64,000 bases of DNA from Buddleja alternifolia (GCA_019426215.1 CM033402.1:19845104-19909103), one strand, 5' to 3'; numbered from the stretch's first letter, positions 35,036-46,374 are shown. Notes: generated by a model from the sequence alone, not told the origin. A program made the numbers and translations.

Positions 35036-35755
35036 TGTAACTTAAGATATACCTAAGAGGGGGGTGAATTAGGTTATTAAAAATTGTGCTAAAATGCACA
35101 GTGGAATCAATAAGTACCAAAAGGTAAAACTGAAAAATACTTATATTGAAATAACGATTGGAACTTCGAAGTTCCAGAACAAGATCCAAATGGAAACTTA
35201 ACACAAAATAGAATAAAAACGATAAGTGTTGAAAGATTTCAGACACTACAAATACTAACAAGACAAAACACACTCGATTTGAAGAAGTGAGAATTGCTCT
35301 ACTATACCCTAGGAACAAAACGGCGGAACCAAAAGGTTAATCCGCAACTACGATTTCAACTGGGAATTATGAGAGACTAGACTCAAAAACACTTCTTGAC
35401 CACTCGTGTTTGTCACTCCGAATTCCAAGCATTAACTAGTACCGCGCCTTCCTCACTGGAACTTAGCGGAGAAGGTATTTATGAACAAGAATAAATTGAT
35501 ATCAATAATATGCTGTAAAAGGCTTGTAGAATTCGTACATTGTTGAAGTCAAAAGATTCATATATATAGCTAGAGCAAATGAGTAAGTAAAGAAAGATAA
35601 AATGGCTCCTTCCATATATTTAAAAGATCTTCTATGAAAGGGTAAGCATATCCCAACAATGAATTAATGGAAAGAATATGTAAAGATATGATTCACTTAA
35701 GGTAAGCAAGGAGACATAATACAAAACATGATTTGAGGAAGAAAGGAAGATTAAG

Positions 35756-35786
<31 letters not shown>

Positions 35787-36115
35787 TAAAAACACTTCTT
35801 TCCATATTGTAGCATAACGGCTCCTTTCCTTATAATTTGAGATCTTATGTGTAAGGTAATCACAACTAAGATCAAGGAGCAAATATATATAGAGAAATAT
35901 ATATTACTAAAATAGAAAGATAGAGAATATTGTAAGATGAGAGATGAGTGCACACTTTCCTTTTATAGTCAAGGTCTTGCACCAATCCTTAGAGTAATTA
36001 TAATCTGCTAGAACTTACCAAAATTCTGCACAAGGAAAGAAACAAATATAAGCATATTAACAAGTTACTTGTCATCTTCAAAACCAAACGAGATTTGAGA
36101 CCAAAAAGGTCAACA
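35036..36115 (-). mobile_element. 5' LTR of element C
   Basis: The plus-strand ends are TGTAACTTAAGATATACC and ...AAGGTCAACA. It lies next to the PBS, which marks it as the 5' LTR of the minus-strand element. It differs from the other LTR by scattered single bases and by the length of the AT run at 35756-35780. Confidence 0.93.
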
Positions 36116-36874
36116 GACTGATCGAGGTTCGACAGGAACCATGAACGTTGACATTGATACGCCAAATATGAACAATATACTCCTAGAACGCCCCCTCGGT
36201 AGATCACTATTAGCAGTGCAATATCGGAATGCAATTCAATGGCCGAAACCATTGAAAGTGAGGCCAATAACAAATATTGTGATTTTCACAAAGGCAATGG
36301 GCATGACATAGAAGAATGTTACCAACTGAAGGACAAAATTGAGAGATTAATAAACCAAGGATTTTTGCATATTTTCATTGATCACACTCTAGCGGAAGTA
36401 AGAGCCCCTGAGGCCGACCTCCCAAAAAAGGTTAGACGATCACGAAGAAGATCCCAAGAAACACAGCATCGAGGCTATCATAATAATGACCGAACAAGAT
36501 ATGATGATCGCGAGTATGATAGACCTCGATATGATAATTATCACCGCAACGACAATCCTCATCGTAATGACAATCATCATCAGGATGATCGGCGTCAAAA
36601 TGGAAATCCTCGTCAGGAGAATGAACTAGAAGGACAAAATGAACCAAATGACCTAGCGACTTGAGGTGAACTTCATGTGATCGCAGAAGGACCCATCGAT
36701 GGAGACACTTCAAACTCACGAAAAAGACATGCTAGAGGGATGCGCTCAAGTCATTATCGATCCGACCTGCTGAATGTACTATCTGTAGATCAAACTAATT
36801 TGCCAATCACATTTGATGATCAGGATTATGAGGGGATGATTGTGCCCTACATTGACCCAATGGTGATAACGTAG
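36116..36874 (+). pseudogene. Element H: gag zinc-finger region and start of protease
   Basis: H resumes after C. The ORF 36239-36664 includes KYCDFHKGNGHDIEECYQLK and IERLINQGFL, the C-H-H-C type zinc finger of plant Tat-type Gypsy Gag. A very polar tract follows with many R, D, N and H residues (NDRTRYDDREYDRPRYDNYH), probably RNA-binding. After a stop at 36662 the reading continues as GPIDGDTSNSRKRHA and ITFDDQDYEGMIVPYIDPMV, the segment before the protease active site. It ends at a stop at 36872-36874, before any DTG or DNG triad. The product was Gag; protease is not encoded. Confidence 0.87.
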
Positions 36875-37284
36875 AGAAGATAAAATTATACCTAATCGAA
36901 GGCCGAAGACGAAGCGAAGAAGATGGAATAAAGCACAGAACGATGTAAGCGACTTGCTCTACGATCTTGCTCTTGAAAAGTTCTGTGGGGTAATTGGCAA
37001 AGAAATGAAGACTATTTATAGTGAGGTAAAATTTTGAAATCAACGGTTGAGATCAATTGATAACGGTAAATCTGAAGGTCGTAATGACGCAACATTTCAA
37101 ATTCTACTACCGTTTCTTGGAAATGAGGATGTCAGAGATAATAATGATTATGGCGTACGTGATTGATGTCTGGGCACATTAATGACAACGATGCTCTGGG
37201 ACATTTATAACTTCATTACTTCATCAGTAATTCTCTTGAAATAATGAAAATAATCTCTTCTCTTTACTAACGAAGTGGGGCACT
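36875..37284. other. Non-coding 3' region of H with antisense TATA-like box
   Basis: This lies between the gag/protease stop and the 3' LTR. No coding sequence is visible. On the minus strand it carries CTATAAATAG (37012-37021). The short purine-rich stretch GAAGTGGGGCAC (37272-37283) just before the LTR is the likely polypurine tract of H. The segment could be H's own 3' untranslated region or an old LTR piece inserted on the minus strand; I see no TSD. Confidence 0.55.
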
Positions 37285-37955
37285 TGATGATATACCTAAA
37301 CTCGTACCGTGGGTACGACCCTCGTGATATTACAATAATCCATGGAACCATACATTGACTTTTGACTTTACGGTTCGTATCCTCGAACTTAAGCACCCCA
37401 TCCAGATCATACGAACCATACGAAGTGAGAGCATCGTATGATCATTTACAAAGAGGTCTTTACGGAAACTATATTTGCTTAACACTACAAGATTCGCGTG
37501 CTTATTACCTCAGGTCGGTTCAACCCAATTGCCCCGCTATCATCTTTGCAGTCTATAGGGGTACAGTGGCATCATCCTATTATGATGTCCCATCTATCAG
37601 ATCTTATCCATACAACGTGAGAATACTATAAGTACAAGCATTTATTGTAGGTACTGGACCGGAATCTAAGCATTTAATAGACCTCGTAACTATCATACTG
37701 TCTTCGTCATTAAGGCTAAAGACTAGATAGTACGATTCTTTTCATATAAATTAGGGTATACTTCATATACGAACCACCATTGTAATACTAGTAGAATATG
37801 CTCTTTTGAAACTACATTAGATTTGATTCCATTAGCGGTACGTAGGCAGCTTGGTCCATCCCAGTGCAGTTTATAATCTTGATTGGTTAGCTCTTGGCTC
37901 CATCACGAGGTCATTCTAACTGAGTTAGTTCGATTCGTGTAATCAACCTAAATCA
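37285..37955 (+). mobile_element. 3' LTR of element H
   Basis: It starts TGATGATATACC (TGA doubled relative to the 5' LTR) and ends ...AAATCA, followed by the TSD TTACT. Relative to the 5' LTR it has an extra 52 bases at 37782-37833, bounded by CCATT on each side. The TATA-like box is CTATAAGTAC near 37627. Confidence 0.9.
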
Positions 37956-40454
37956 TTACTAATATCATATTACTAGGGGCAGGCTGTATTTTATCCTAAA
38001 TTTTAAACATTTTAATTTTATCATATTTAAATTAAAAAGAGTGATTGTAAATTAATGTCTTGACGTATTACTTTAATGGATGAGATAATTTTGGAGACAA
38101 AATTTCAAATGAGAATATGGGGGAGTATTATTTGATATTATTCAACTAGTTTTTTTTTGTTTTTTTTTATCATCAATTAGTCAAAGTGATAGGATCAACA
38201 TAGCCATAGGATGATGCGAGGAGTAGTTTATTCTACTTTGGTGAAAAGTAAAAGAAAAAAGTCGTAAAGTCAATACCTAATGCATCTTATGCCGTATTAG
38301 GGGTTTGATAGCATAGGGCCTTAATTAGGCCATAACCCCACCAATCACCATTTTAAAGAGTTTATATTCGATTGAAGAAGGAGACCTTGAGCGCATCGAA
38401 GCAACGGTCTGGAAAAGCAGAGACCAGTCACCTTTTCCCTGCTTAAAGTTCCTAACCGGTAACGACTTTACCTGTCCACCTAATCATGTGCTTTTTAATG
38501 CATTATCATTGCAAACCAATGTTTTTTCAATGATACACGAATACTTCCAAAAATAATATGATTCAATGTCAGATACTTGAGAGATGCGATACATGTGTGA
38601 TGCTCCTCGGATACATTAGGTGGCGTATTCAAAAATAAAAAATAAAATAAATTATGGATACCATGTCCAGAACGTGTCCAAGCCAAAAAATTGACGAAAA
38701 CAATATTTCCCCCAATAAAATTGTTTCATAGTTTTGTGGTATATGGTAAAGATGACAGTGCAAAGGTTAGTCGGCCTAACGATGGTAGATTAGTTATAGC
38801 TGTATCCTTGTCGTGTCGTATCCTAAATATTTGAAAAAATTGTATGACCGTACCCGTATTGTATCGTATCCGTGTCGCCGTATCCATACTGTGCAACCTA
38901 GGTTTTCAACTTTCAAAATTATTTAATATTATTACATTTTTTTTAACAAAATCCCTGGTCATTACATTATTTATAAGTAAACTGTAAAAAAATATTTTAC
39001 CCTCTTGTCTTTTCTAAGAAAGGATATTAATATTAAGTAAACTGTAAAAAAATATTTTACCCTCTTGTCTTTTCTAAGAAAGGATATTAATATTCGTACG
39101 GACAAAAATGGTTGATTATCCTCTCTAGTTGTGTGGAAAGAAGTTAGTTATATTACAAGAAATTTTATTTTTATCCATCGTTTAGTTATGGTGAAATGCT
39201 CTATTGCCACGGTCAAAATTCATTGATCACGGCGTCACCTTGACTTCAGCAGTGGTATTGGTAAGTATGGCCAAAACAGTATACATGGCTTATAGTTATT
39301 GTTAGTATTTTGTTCATTGCAAAGACCATGATTTTTTAGCTATGATACATGGATACGGATACAATGATACTGATACTATACGACACAAATATGAAATAAG
39401 GCAAATTATAAAATTTTAGATACAATACGTCGATGATACGTCTATATATATGCATGTATAATAATTAAAAATTTTAATTTAATTTGATAAATTCATTTAT
39501 ATAACTAAAATTTCGTCTAGTTCTTTAAAATTGTTTGTTATTTTTTTAACTTTTAAGTTTTAATTTTTAACTAAAGATCAAAAATATTATCTCTTTTCAT
39601 ATTTTAGTTCCATATAAAAATAAAACCTTAGAATTTATAGCATTATATTGTTTTCCATACTTTGGATTATTTCTAATAAAAGAATGATAGAGAACATGTA
39701 TATTTTATTTCACATCTTTTAAAATAATATATTATATTATTAATGAATTATATTCGACATATGTAAAGCTAATGATATTGTTTTAAATTAAATAATATAA
39801 CAAATAAAATAGAATGATAAATAAAGAAAAATGTTTGGTCATAATGTATCGAAGAGTACGTTTGTCACAAAAGAATGAGGTTAGATTTTAGGCTGATGAT
39901 GTAGCAGAACAATTATTCTCCTGCCAGAGCAAAATTATTAAATTTTCCTTTGTGCCCTTCAAAGTCAAGCAATACAATTTAATGATTTAATGCTATTAAT
40001 AAATCTTTCTAAAAAAACAAGGTATGTATAAGGACACAGGAGGGATGGCAATCAATACACTTTTAAAGGGGATTTAATTAACAAATTTACTTGGAATGTA
40101 TTTCTCCTCCGTGTAAATGACATTTTCCTTTTTTTTATTCTTATTTTAAATTATAAAAATAACCATAAATAGAATAATTAGAATAACTTAAGCTAAATAT
40201 CGTAAAATTACACGTTAAAATATTAAATAAAAAAAGTTACTAAAATTCTCTGAAAATAAACTTTTATATTTAAAAATCCTAGGATAATACTTTCACTTAA
40301 AATGCTCATTATGTCAATTTTTCATTAAAAAAACCCAGTAATTACGGTTAATATATATGAACACATTTATCTTTAACCTTTTAGATTAACAATTAACTGA
40401 TTGTATTTTTCTATAAAGAATTGTTATTCATAATTTTAAAATTGACATCTAGTT
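37956..40454. other. AT-rich intergenic sequence, no gene seen
   Basis: No ORF with recognisable similarity. Two opposed stretches rich in GTATC and GATAC words (about 38800-38900 and 39340-39440) may be remnants of one repeat. A 60-bp tandem duplication lies at 38974-39093. Confidence 0.6.
38974..39093. repeat. Perfect 60-bp tandem duplication
   Basis: A 60-base unit starting TAAGTAAACTGTAAAA and containing CCCTCTTGTCTTTTC occurs twice in a row with no differences. Confidence 0.97.
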
Positions 40455-41684
40455 CTTTATGATGTTTATGAATCTTCTAAATATTTTTAATGAAGTCAAA
40501 AAGGAGTTAAATGCAATTAATGTTGTAGCATTAATGTCCAACAGGCATTTAATTCTATCGTATTAAATGCTGATAAAAGCATTAAATATGATAAGGACTA
40601 CTTGACGTATGGAATAGCCTTTGTAATTGGATTGTCAAAACTCGCAGCCTGCCGCACCTAACTCTTGCAGCAGAATTGCAAGAATAATGGACAAAGGTCG
40701 CTTCACTCACCACAATGAAAGGCACACGTGCCTAGCATATGTCCAACTGACACTTTATTCAAAAATGTTTATAAATAGAACTTTAACAAAAAACCCTAAT
40801 ACATCAACTCATAATCTTTCAAGCTAAATCTATGTTGAAATATAGTCTTGATATAAATCCTCAAAAAAAACCAAAATCTCCATAGCCAAAATTCTTTAAA
40901 CTTTTCTATATTTCTAAAGATAGTCAAAAATATCCCATACATCTTTCTTAAAAGAAACCCTCATTATTATTGAGATATTCATTAGTTTGATTTCGTCAAA
41001 CAAAACCATTGACAAAACCCCTCCAACCTCGCAATCTGAATTAAAGATAAGAAGTTGAAGAATTGCCTTATGTTTGGGTAAAAGAAACAAATAGTTCAAA
41101 GGCCCTTCGAGCAGAAATCTGTGTAATCATGGAGCTCAAGCCATCCTTTGCTCCCTTATCTACAAGTTTGTAGAAACTGTCTGTGTTAAGTTTCAAAGAT
41201 CATTTAGTGGATTCCTCCAAGTGAAAAGAAGAAGAAGAAGGACGTAGTTGAGATAACTTCACCCAACGAATCTTACAACAATTTTGTGTTATTTATTTGT
41301 TTATTGCTTTTAATTTATATTGTTTATCATACCCTTGAAAGCATACATTCATAGCACTTGACGTGAAAATCAAGTAAACCAACTAAAGTAAAAATCTAAG
41401 CGCTCTCTCTTTAGCTGAAAGAAGACAAAAATTATTTTCGTTGTGCTAACTCTGATATAATCTCTGAAAGTTAAACCCTACTATGGCTAAGCATTAACCT
41501 TGTGTCTATTCTATCTTTATAAAACAGTCTTCAAACATACGCTTGTTGAGCATCTAGTTTTCTTAAGGGTTAAAAAATATGTTGTGAAGTACGAAATTTT
41601 TTGAAGTCTGAGAAAACTTCAGGATCTATTCAACTCTCCCTCCCCTCTTTCTAAACCTTTTTGGTATGGCAGTTGGGATCAACA
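40455..41684 (+). mobile_element. LTR-like sequence U, plus strand
   Basis: No coding sequence. It shares with V (5543-6560, opposite strand) a block with CAACAGGCATTTA and TGATAAAAGCATTAA. A TATA-like box, TATAAATAG, is at 40770-40778, followed by AACCCTAATACATCAAC. The 3' end TTGGGATCAACA (41673-41684) is a plausible LTR terminus. No PBS follows, so it could be a solo LTR. Start and TSD were not resolved. Confidence 0.5.
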
Positions 41685-43163
41685 CATATATTATGCAGGT
41701 ATAATACGAATTTTAACCAAGGAGGATTCAGACATTTAAGTAAAGAGCTAAGTGATTTAGTGAGTATAATGCATTAATGGTAGTTTGACTTGATTTCGTT
41801 AGTAAAGTTGATGGGTATGAAAAAAGATAGAACACTACGTACGTATATGGAGCAAAAAATTCCGGTTGGTATTATTTACAAAATTCAATTAACGCGAGCT
41901 CATCAAGTTTAATCAGAGAACTGAATACTGAAAGCATCTATCGATTACATAATGCAACGTGATCCATATTCAATAGCCTTTCTTCTAAGGGCTAATACTT
42001 TGATCTAAAAAAACAGAGAAAGTGGGGGGGGGGGAGGGCGAAATCATCCCTGAAATTTTAGAGATTTTCAATTTCATCATTCTGACAAGATTTTAATTTT
42101 AATTTTCAACCAAAAAGTTGAATTGTTGATAAGATTACTAAAATGACCTTTATTAAGTTAGAACACATTGCCAAAAATTCAACTTCATCCCTAGCATTTT
42201 GATTTATTTTTTTGATTTAGTCCTTATTATAATAATTTTTAAAATTATAAAATAGCACATAATTTTGTAATAGTATATGTCCGATATATATACACACCAC
42301 ACAACGAAATTACACATTTTATGTATAATTCTAATGCTTTTATCATATTTGAAATAACATTTCTATAGTCAAATATTAACAATAATATTCTTGGGTTACT
42401 GCTTCAATCAATGATAACATTTCTATAGTCAAATATTAACAATAATATTCTTGGGTTACTGCTTCAATCAATGTAGAGAAATAGATTAAATTTGTGATTT
42501 AGTTGATTATCATGAATTTGATACAAATCTAAAAGTTAGCTATGAATTATACTATTTGAATATATATATATATATATAATTTAAATGTTTTTATATTTTA
42601 TTATATCATACACACACACTTAGTATGCAAAATTAACATATTAAATATGATCATGCAACGATTTTTTTAATGGGTACCACTTTAATAATAGAACAAATTA
42701 TGCACAAAAAGCTATATTCTATATATGAACATCAACTATGTCTTCAGGATATTTCAATTGAAATTATATGCAACTCAAGCAATTATAAAAGCTACATTTA
42801 TAGAGAAGTTGTTGCTATTCTATAGGATTTGAATATTAATTAAGAATGTATTGACGTATATAAAGTAGAAAAATCAAATTGATGTAATTTAATTTTTAAT
42901 TTCTTCAATTTGCATGTATTAGAAATTATTTTGACGTCATTGAACTCATTTATTCAATAAAAGCAATCATAAAAATAAAATTTATTAAATTGCATCGTAT
43001 AATTAGTAGAGTGAATCGCAATAGGAGAGTTTAGGTATGGGTAGAGAAATTTAAAAATAAAATGAAAGTGGAAATAAGCAGTTTCTTTGATCAAGAATAA
43101 CGAATAGCTAAAAAGGAAAAACAATAACTAATTTTTTTTTGAAAATGAGTTGTTACAAAGTTT
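41685..43163. other. AT-rich intergenic sequence, no gene seen
   Basis: No gene is recognisable. It contains an 11-base poly-G tract near 42027, a 60-bp tandem duplication (42354-42473), an AT run near 42560-42578, and a sequence at 42043-42110 that reappears inverted near 43650-43720. Confidence 0.6.
42354..42473. repeat. Second perfect 60-bp tandem duplication
   Basis: A 60-base unit starting ATAACATTTCTATAGTC and containing CTTGGGTTACTGC occurs twice in a row with no differences. Confidence 0.97.
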
Positions 43164-43177
43164 TGAAACAAAGTAAA

Positions 43178-43402
43178 CACCAACACATGTTGGCTCAGTT
43201 GGTAAGGTCGGGTCACTTCCCTTCATAAGGTTGTGTGTTCGAATCCCTCTGCCGACATGAAGGCCATGTTGGTGGCCGATCAATAAATTCCCAAGTAGAC
43301 ACCCCTGAAATGGATCGTCTATTCGTGGTATGCCCTGATCCTGGTAGGAAACTGGAGCCGAACCTACCTAAACTTTTTATCACCAAAAAAAAATAAAAAA
43401 AA
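43178..43402 (+). mobile_element. tRNA-derived SINE with 14-bp target duplication
   Basis: The A-box-like sequence TGGCTCAGTTGG is at 43191-43202 and the B-box-like sequence GTTCGAATCCC at about 43238-43248. The body continues to an A-rich tail (43384-43402). It is flanked by identical 14-bp repeats, TGAAACAAAGTAAA, at 43164-43177 and 43403-43416. It is a different sequence from the SINE at 6153. The minus-strand ORF over it is accidental. Confidence 0.92.
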
Positions 43403-43721
43403 TGAAACAAAGTAAAATGACATGAATTAAAGAAAGGGGAGTATTTCTGTCACGGTTATAACTATTTGTTTTATATTATTTCAATTGTTAACTCAGTCAA
43501 ATAATTGTAAATCTATTTATTATTTAGAAATTGAAATTTTTTAAAGTGGTCTTTGGAGGATGAAACCAACAAATATTAAAACATTAAGGATAATTTTGCT
43601 ATCCAAATGAAACTTAAGGGTTGCAAAATGGAATATTCTCTTGAGCAACAGACTAAATGCGAAAATTTTGTTGGGAGGATGATATTGAGAAATTCTAAAA
43701 CTATAGGGATGATTTTGATAC

Positions 43722-44257
43722 TGATGTGGGTCGAAATAGGCTCTTGGGCCAAGCTGGTAGCCCAAACGTGATTAAGGGCCCAAGCCCAACAGCATAACGG
43801 ACTTGGACTCCTTTAGAAAACATTATAGTCAGGTCCGCCCCTCCGGAGGTTCGCCTTATCCCGACCTGTCCAAATACAGCATTCTATATAAGGCAAGTCT
43901 GGAGACAAGGATCAATCAGGGGATGCACTTACCATATCCGGACCTGTGGAGATCACTCTAACCGACCTGCCAATTATACCATAAAAGGCTCAAGATGGAA
44001 GGATTGGGATTTATTCTACTTTCCATTGTACATTTAGGAATAGTTGACTTACCTTATTAGTCACCCCCTCATAAACATGTATATATATCAACTCCAAACA
44101 CTAATAAAGCATCGACTCTTTTACCCCGTGGACGTAGGTCATATTATTGGCCGAACCACGTAAGTATCTCGTGTTCTTTACTTATAATTCGTGCTTTATA
44201 TCATATTTTCATATCATATATCGCATATTATCATTGTTGTGCTTCCCACACACATCA
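43722..44257 (+). mobile_element. 5' LTR of element D
   Basis: 536 bases, from TGATGTGGGTCG to ...CACACATCA. A TATA-like box, CTATATAAGG, is at 43884-43893. The middle is rich in GACCTG and CCGACCTG words. Confidence 0.87.
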
Positions 44258-44258
44258 A

Positions 44259-44275
44259 TTGGCGCCGTATGTGGG
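44259..44275 (+). promoter_or_regulatory. Primer-binding site of element D
   Basis: TTGGCGCCGTATGTGGG lies one base after the LTR. It differs at one base from the common plant Gypsy sequence TTGGCGCCGTCTGTGGG. Confidence 0.88.
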
Positions 44276-44352
44276 AAATTCTGAGCAAAATAGGACGTGA
44301 GGTAAATCTATTTTTTGCAAAAAAAAAATTCCTTTAACGTTAACATCTTGCA

Positions 44353-46362
44353 ATGGCAGCGGAAGATATGTTAATAATGGAGAATTTGACTGAGAATAGC
44401 GGAAATGGGAAGAAGACGATGTTTTCCCCATCTGGGATTGAGCAGGCCACACCTGCAACTTTGGCCAACCTGGTGAGGCGATTGGAGGATGACCTGCAAA
44501 ACCAAGTAGGAGACAGCACTCCAGGAGAGCAAACAAGCGGGAAGGATGCCTCTCCTCAAAGTGTACATGATCTGGAGCAATTCATGGGAAGAATCGAAGG
44601 TGTCATTGACAAAGTTGTCAATAAGGTAGTAAGGTCTAAACTTGCAGGCATGCCAGATCTAATGCAGAAGGATGATGTGACTCCATCCCTCCCGAGGGGT
44701 ACACCCAAGTTAGGAAACGCGGAGATGGGGGGTAATGGTAACGTTATCCCCGATGGCAATTCAGGCAAGCGAGTGGAATGATCTGAAGACCTAAAACAAG
44801 ACAGAGGAAAGGATGACAACGTGCCTCCAAAAAAGTACTTAGCGCCAGCGGGACGCTACATGCGCAGCCCAGACCTGGAAGAGGAAGATCTGAAAGGTTG
44901 GGTCCCCCAACCTAATCTCCATAAAGAACAACCACAAGAGGAAAAGTCACATCTCCAGATGCAGCACTCACGTAATGACATACCAGGGAAGGAGGACCTG
45001 CAAAAACTACAATCACGAGTCCGAATAAGACATGACAAGGATCTCGAGGATAATGCTAGTAGTTACATATCGGCCCGATCTGGATGGGCAGATCAGGGCA
45101 TGAAAGAGAAGGTAAAGGCACAACTTGAGCAAAAGGAGGAAATAGCAAGACGAATGGAAGACCTGGAGCGTAAGACGATAGGAGGCCGGACCTCGGCAGA
45201 TCGAGGCATTCCATTTACAGATTTCATTGCAAACGAGGAACTCCCATGGGATTTCAGGGTCCAATCCATTTTACTTTATGATGGAACCACGGATCCAGAC
45301 GACCATCTATATACCTTTCGCAATTATGCTCTGTTACACAGGTACTCTGACGCCATCAAATGTAGGGTGTTCTTATGTACCTTAGCCAAATCCGTGCAAC
45401 AGTGGTTCAACCAACTCCCGGCAAGATCCATTGGATCTTTCTCGGAGTTTAGCTCGAAATTTTTGCACCAATTCGCCAGCAGCAAGCGGCGTGAGAAAAC
45501 TCCTTTAAGCTTATTCAGCATCAAACAAAGAGATGACGAAACCCTACGTGCGTATGTCAAACGTTTCAACACGACAACACTTGAGACGCCAGCGGCAATA
45601 TCGGACTTGAAGGCAAGTGCATTTACGACAGGCCTGAAGGAGGGCGACCTATTCAAATCGTTGACCAAAAGGCCCGCCCTGAGCTTTGATGAGTTACTAA
45701 CCCGAGCTAAAAAATACGTCAACCTAGAAGACGCCCACATGATGCGGAGAGCCGAGCAAAAGAAAGAAAAGAAAGACGATGGCAATACGAGCAGATCTTG
45801 AAAAGACAAAAGAAGTGGATGGATCCCCAGCACAATTCGGGTGGCACCACCCGCTCCGAGTGCGCCCAGATCCAGACGCATACCCATGAGGGGAAATTGG
45901 AGCGACCATTTGATGGCTGTGGAGGTCAAGAACCTGATCCAATGGCCCGAAGGTTCAAACCAGGAACCCAAAAACCCTCCCAGTGCACTTTTCTGTAGGT
46001 ACGACCGCGAGTACGATCATGATACAGATGAATGTCTACAATTGATCGATGAAATCCAGCGATTAGCAAACATGGGTTACTTAAAGGAATATGTGATAGA
46101 CAAGCGCAACATAAGCAATGCGGCCCCAGCACGAGGGGGTCATACCTGGAGAGGTCAGGGTAGAGGATGGCGAGGTGGAAGGGTCGGACCTGGGGGCAGA
46201 GGAAATTTTCCTCAACAAATCAATAAGGCACCCGCCCAAGAGGTTGCACCCAGAGAGGTCGATAACCACAACCGAGCAACCATTCATATTATATCGGGAA
46301 GCCTAGCAATAGGTGAATCAAAGCGGAACCTAAAACAGCAAGCGAGAGCTATAGAAACCTAA
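44353..46362 (+). pseudogene. Element D: gag with two in-frame stops
   Basis: The start is the ATG at 44353 (MAAEDMLIMENLTENSGNGK), 95 bases after the LTR. The same frame runs on through TGA at 44779 and TGA at 45799 to TAA at 46360. The gag domain is at about 45200-45700: FTDFIANEELPWDFRVQSIL, KCRVFLCTLAKSVQQWFNQL and RDDETLRAYVKRFNTTTLET. A zinc-finger remnant, CRYDREYDHDTDEC, is at about 45997-46038, with the first His of the usual C-H-H-C pattern replaced by Asp. A Gly/Arg-rich tail follows (RGQGRGWRGGRVGPGGRG). The product would be the particle protein. Reading frame and domain order are intact apart from the stops. Confidence 0.9.
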
Positions 46363-46374
46363 CCAGCGTTCTTT

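Larger units (their letters stand above)
30514..36115 (-). mobile_element. Copia element C (SIRE-like), minus strand, inside gag of H
   Basis: C has two LTRs of about 1.09 kb (30514-31604 and 35036-36115) that are very similar by eye. They are bounded by GAATG (30509-30513) and GACTG (36116-36120), a TSD with one change. On the minus strand the order is 5' LTR, PBS, gag with zinc knuckles, protease, an integrase scrap, RT C-terminal part, RNase H, polypurine tract, 3' LTR. The long Gag with two zinc knuckles and a coiled-coil, and the WVPK and WYLxxxCSRHMTGD motifs, point to the SIRE lineage. Coding is broken and part of integrase and RT is deleted. Confidence 0.93.
9184..37955 (+). mobile_element. 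Gypsy element H, gag-only, host of several insertions
   Basis: H is bounded by a perfect 5-bp TSD, TTACT, at 9179-9183 and 37956-37960. Its LTRs start TGATATACC... or TGATGATATACC... and end ...AAATCA. The 5' LTR is 9184-9766 plus 16480-16518, split by element A. The 3' LTR is 37285-37955. Internal H sequence, pieced together between insertions, is a PBS-like site, gag (16573-16660, 29507-30508, 36116 onward) and a zinc-finger region running into the start of a protease. It stops before the catalytic aspartate. RT, RNase H and integrase are absent. This fits the non-autonomous 'terminal repeat with gag' type known in plants. The two LTRs differ at many positions, so H is old. Confidence 0.9.
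42043..43721. repeat. Inverted repeat arms around a 1.7-kb AT-rich stretch
   Basis: The left arm, AAATCATCCCTGAAATTTTA at 42043 and onward, matches the minus strand from about 43716 downward (AAATCATCCCTATAGTTTTA). The resemblance continues for some 60-150 bases with mismatches. The arms may be the ends of an old DNA transposon or two copies of a short repeat. The SINE lies between them, and D begins just beyond the right arm. Confidence 0.45.

Noticed and set aside
38800..39440. Opposed GTATCCG-rich stretches as transposon ends
   Set aside because: The likeness is only low-complexity word sharing; I could not find a clear terminus or target duplication.
43191..43250. Possible tRNA gene
   Set aside because: A and B boxes are present, but there is no cloverleaf, and the unit has an A-rich tail and a TSD, so it is a SINE.
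43213..43410. 65-aa minus-strand ORF ending RQRDSNTQPYEGK
   Set aside because: It is the reverse strand of the SINE, whose B box gives the familiar RDSNTQP peptide seen in many spurious plant ORFs.
45324..45971. 215-aa minus-strand ORF opposite the gag of D
   Set aside because: It mirrors a conserved gag coding region; the plus-strand reading has the known Gag motifs.
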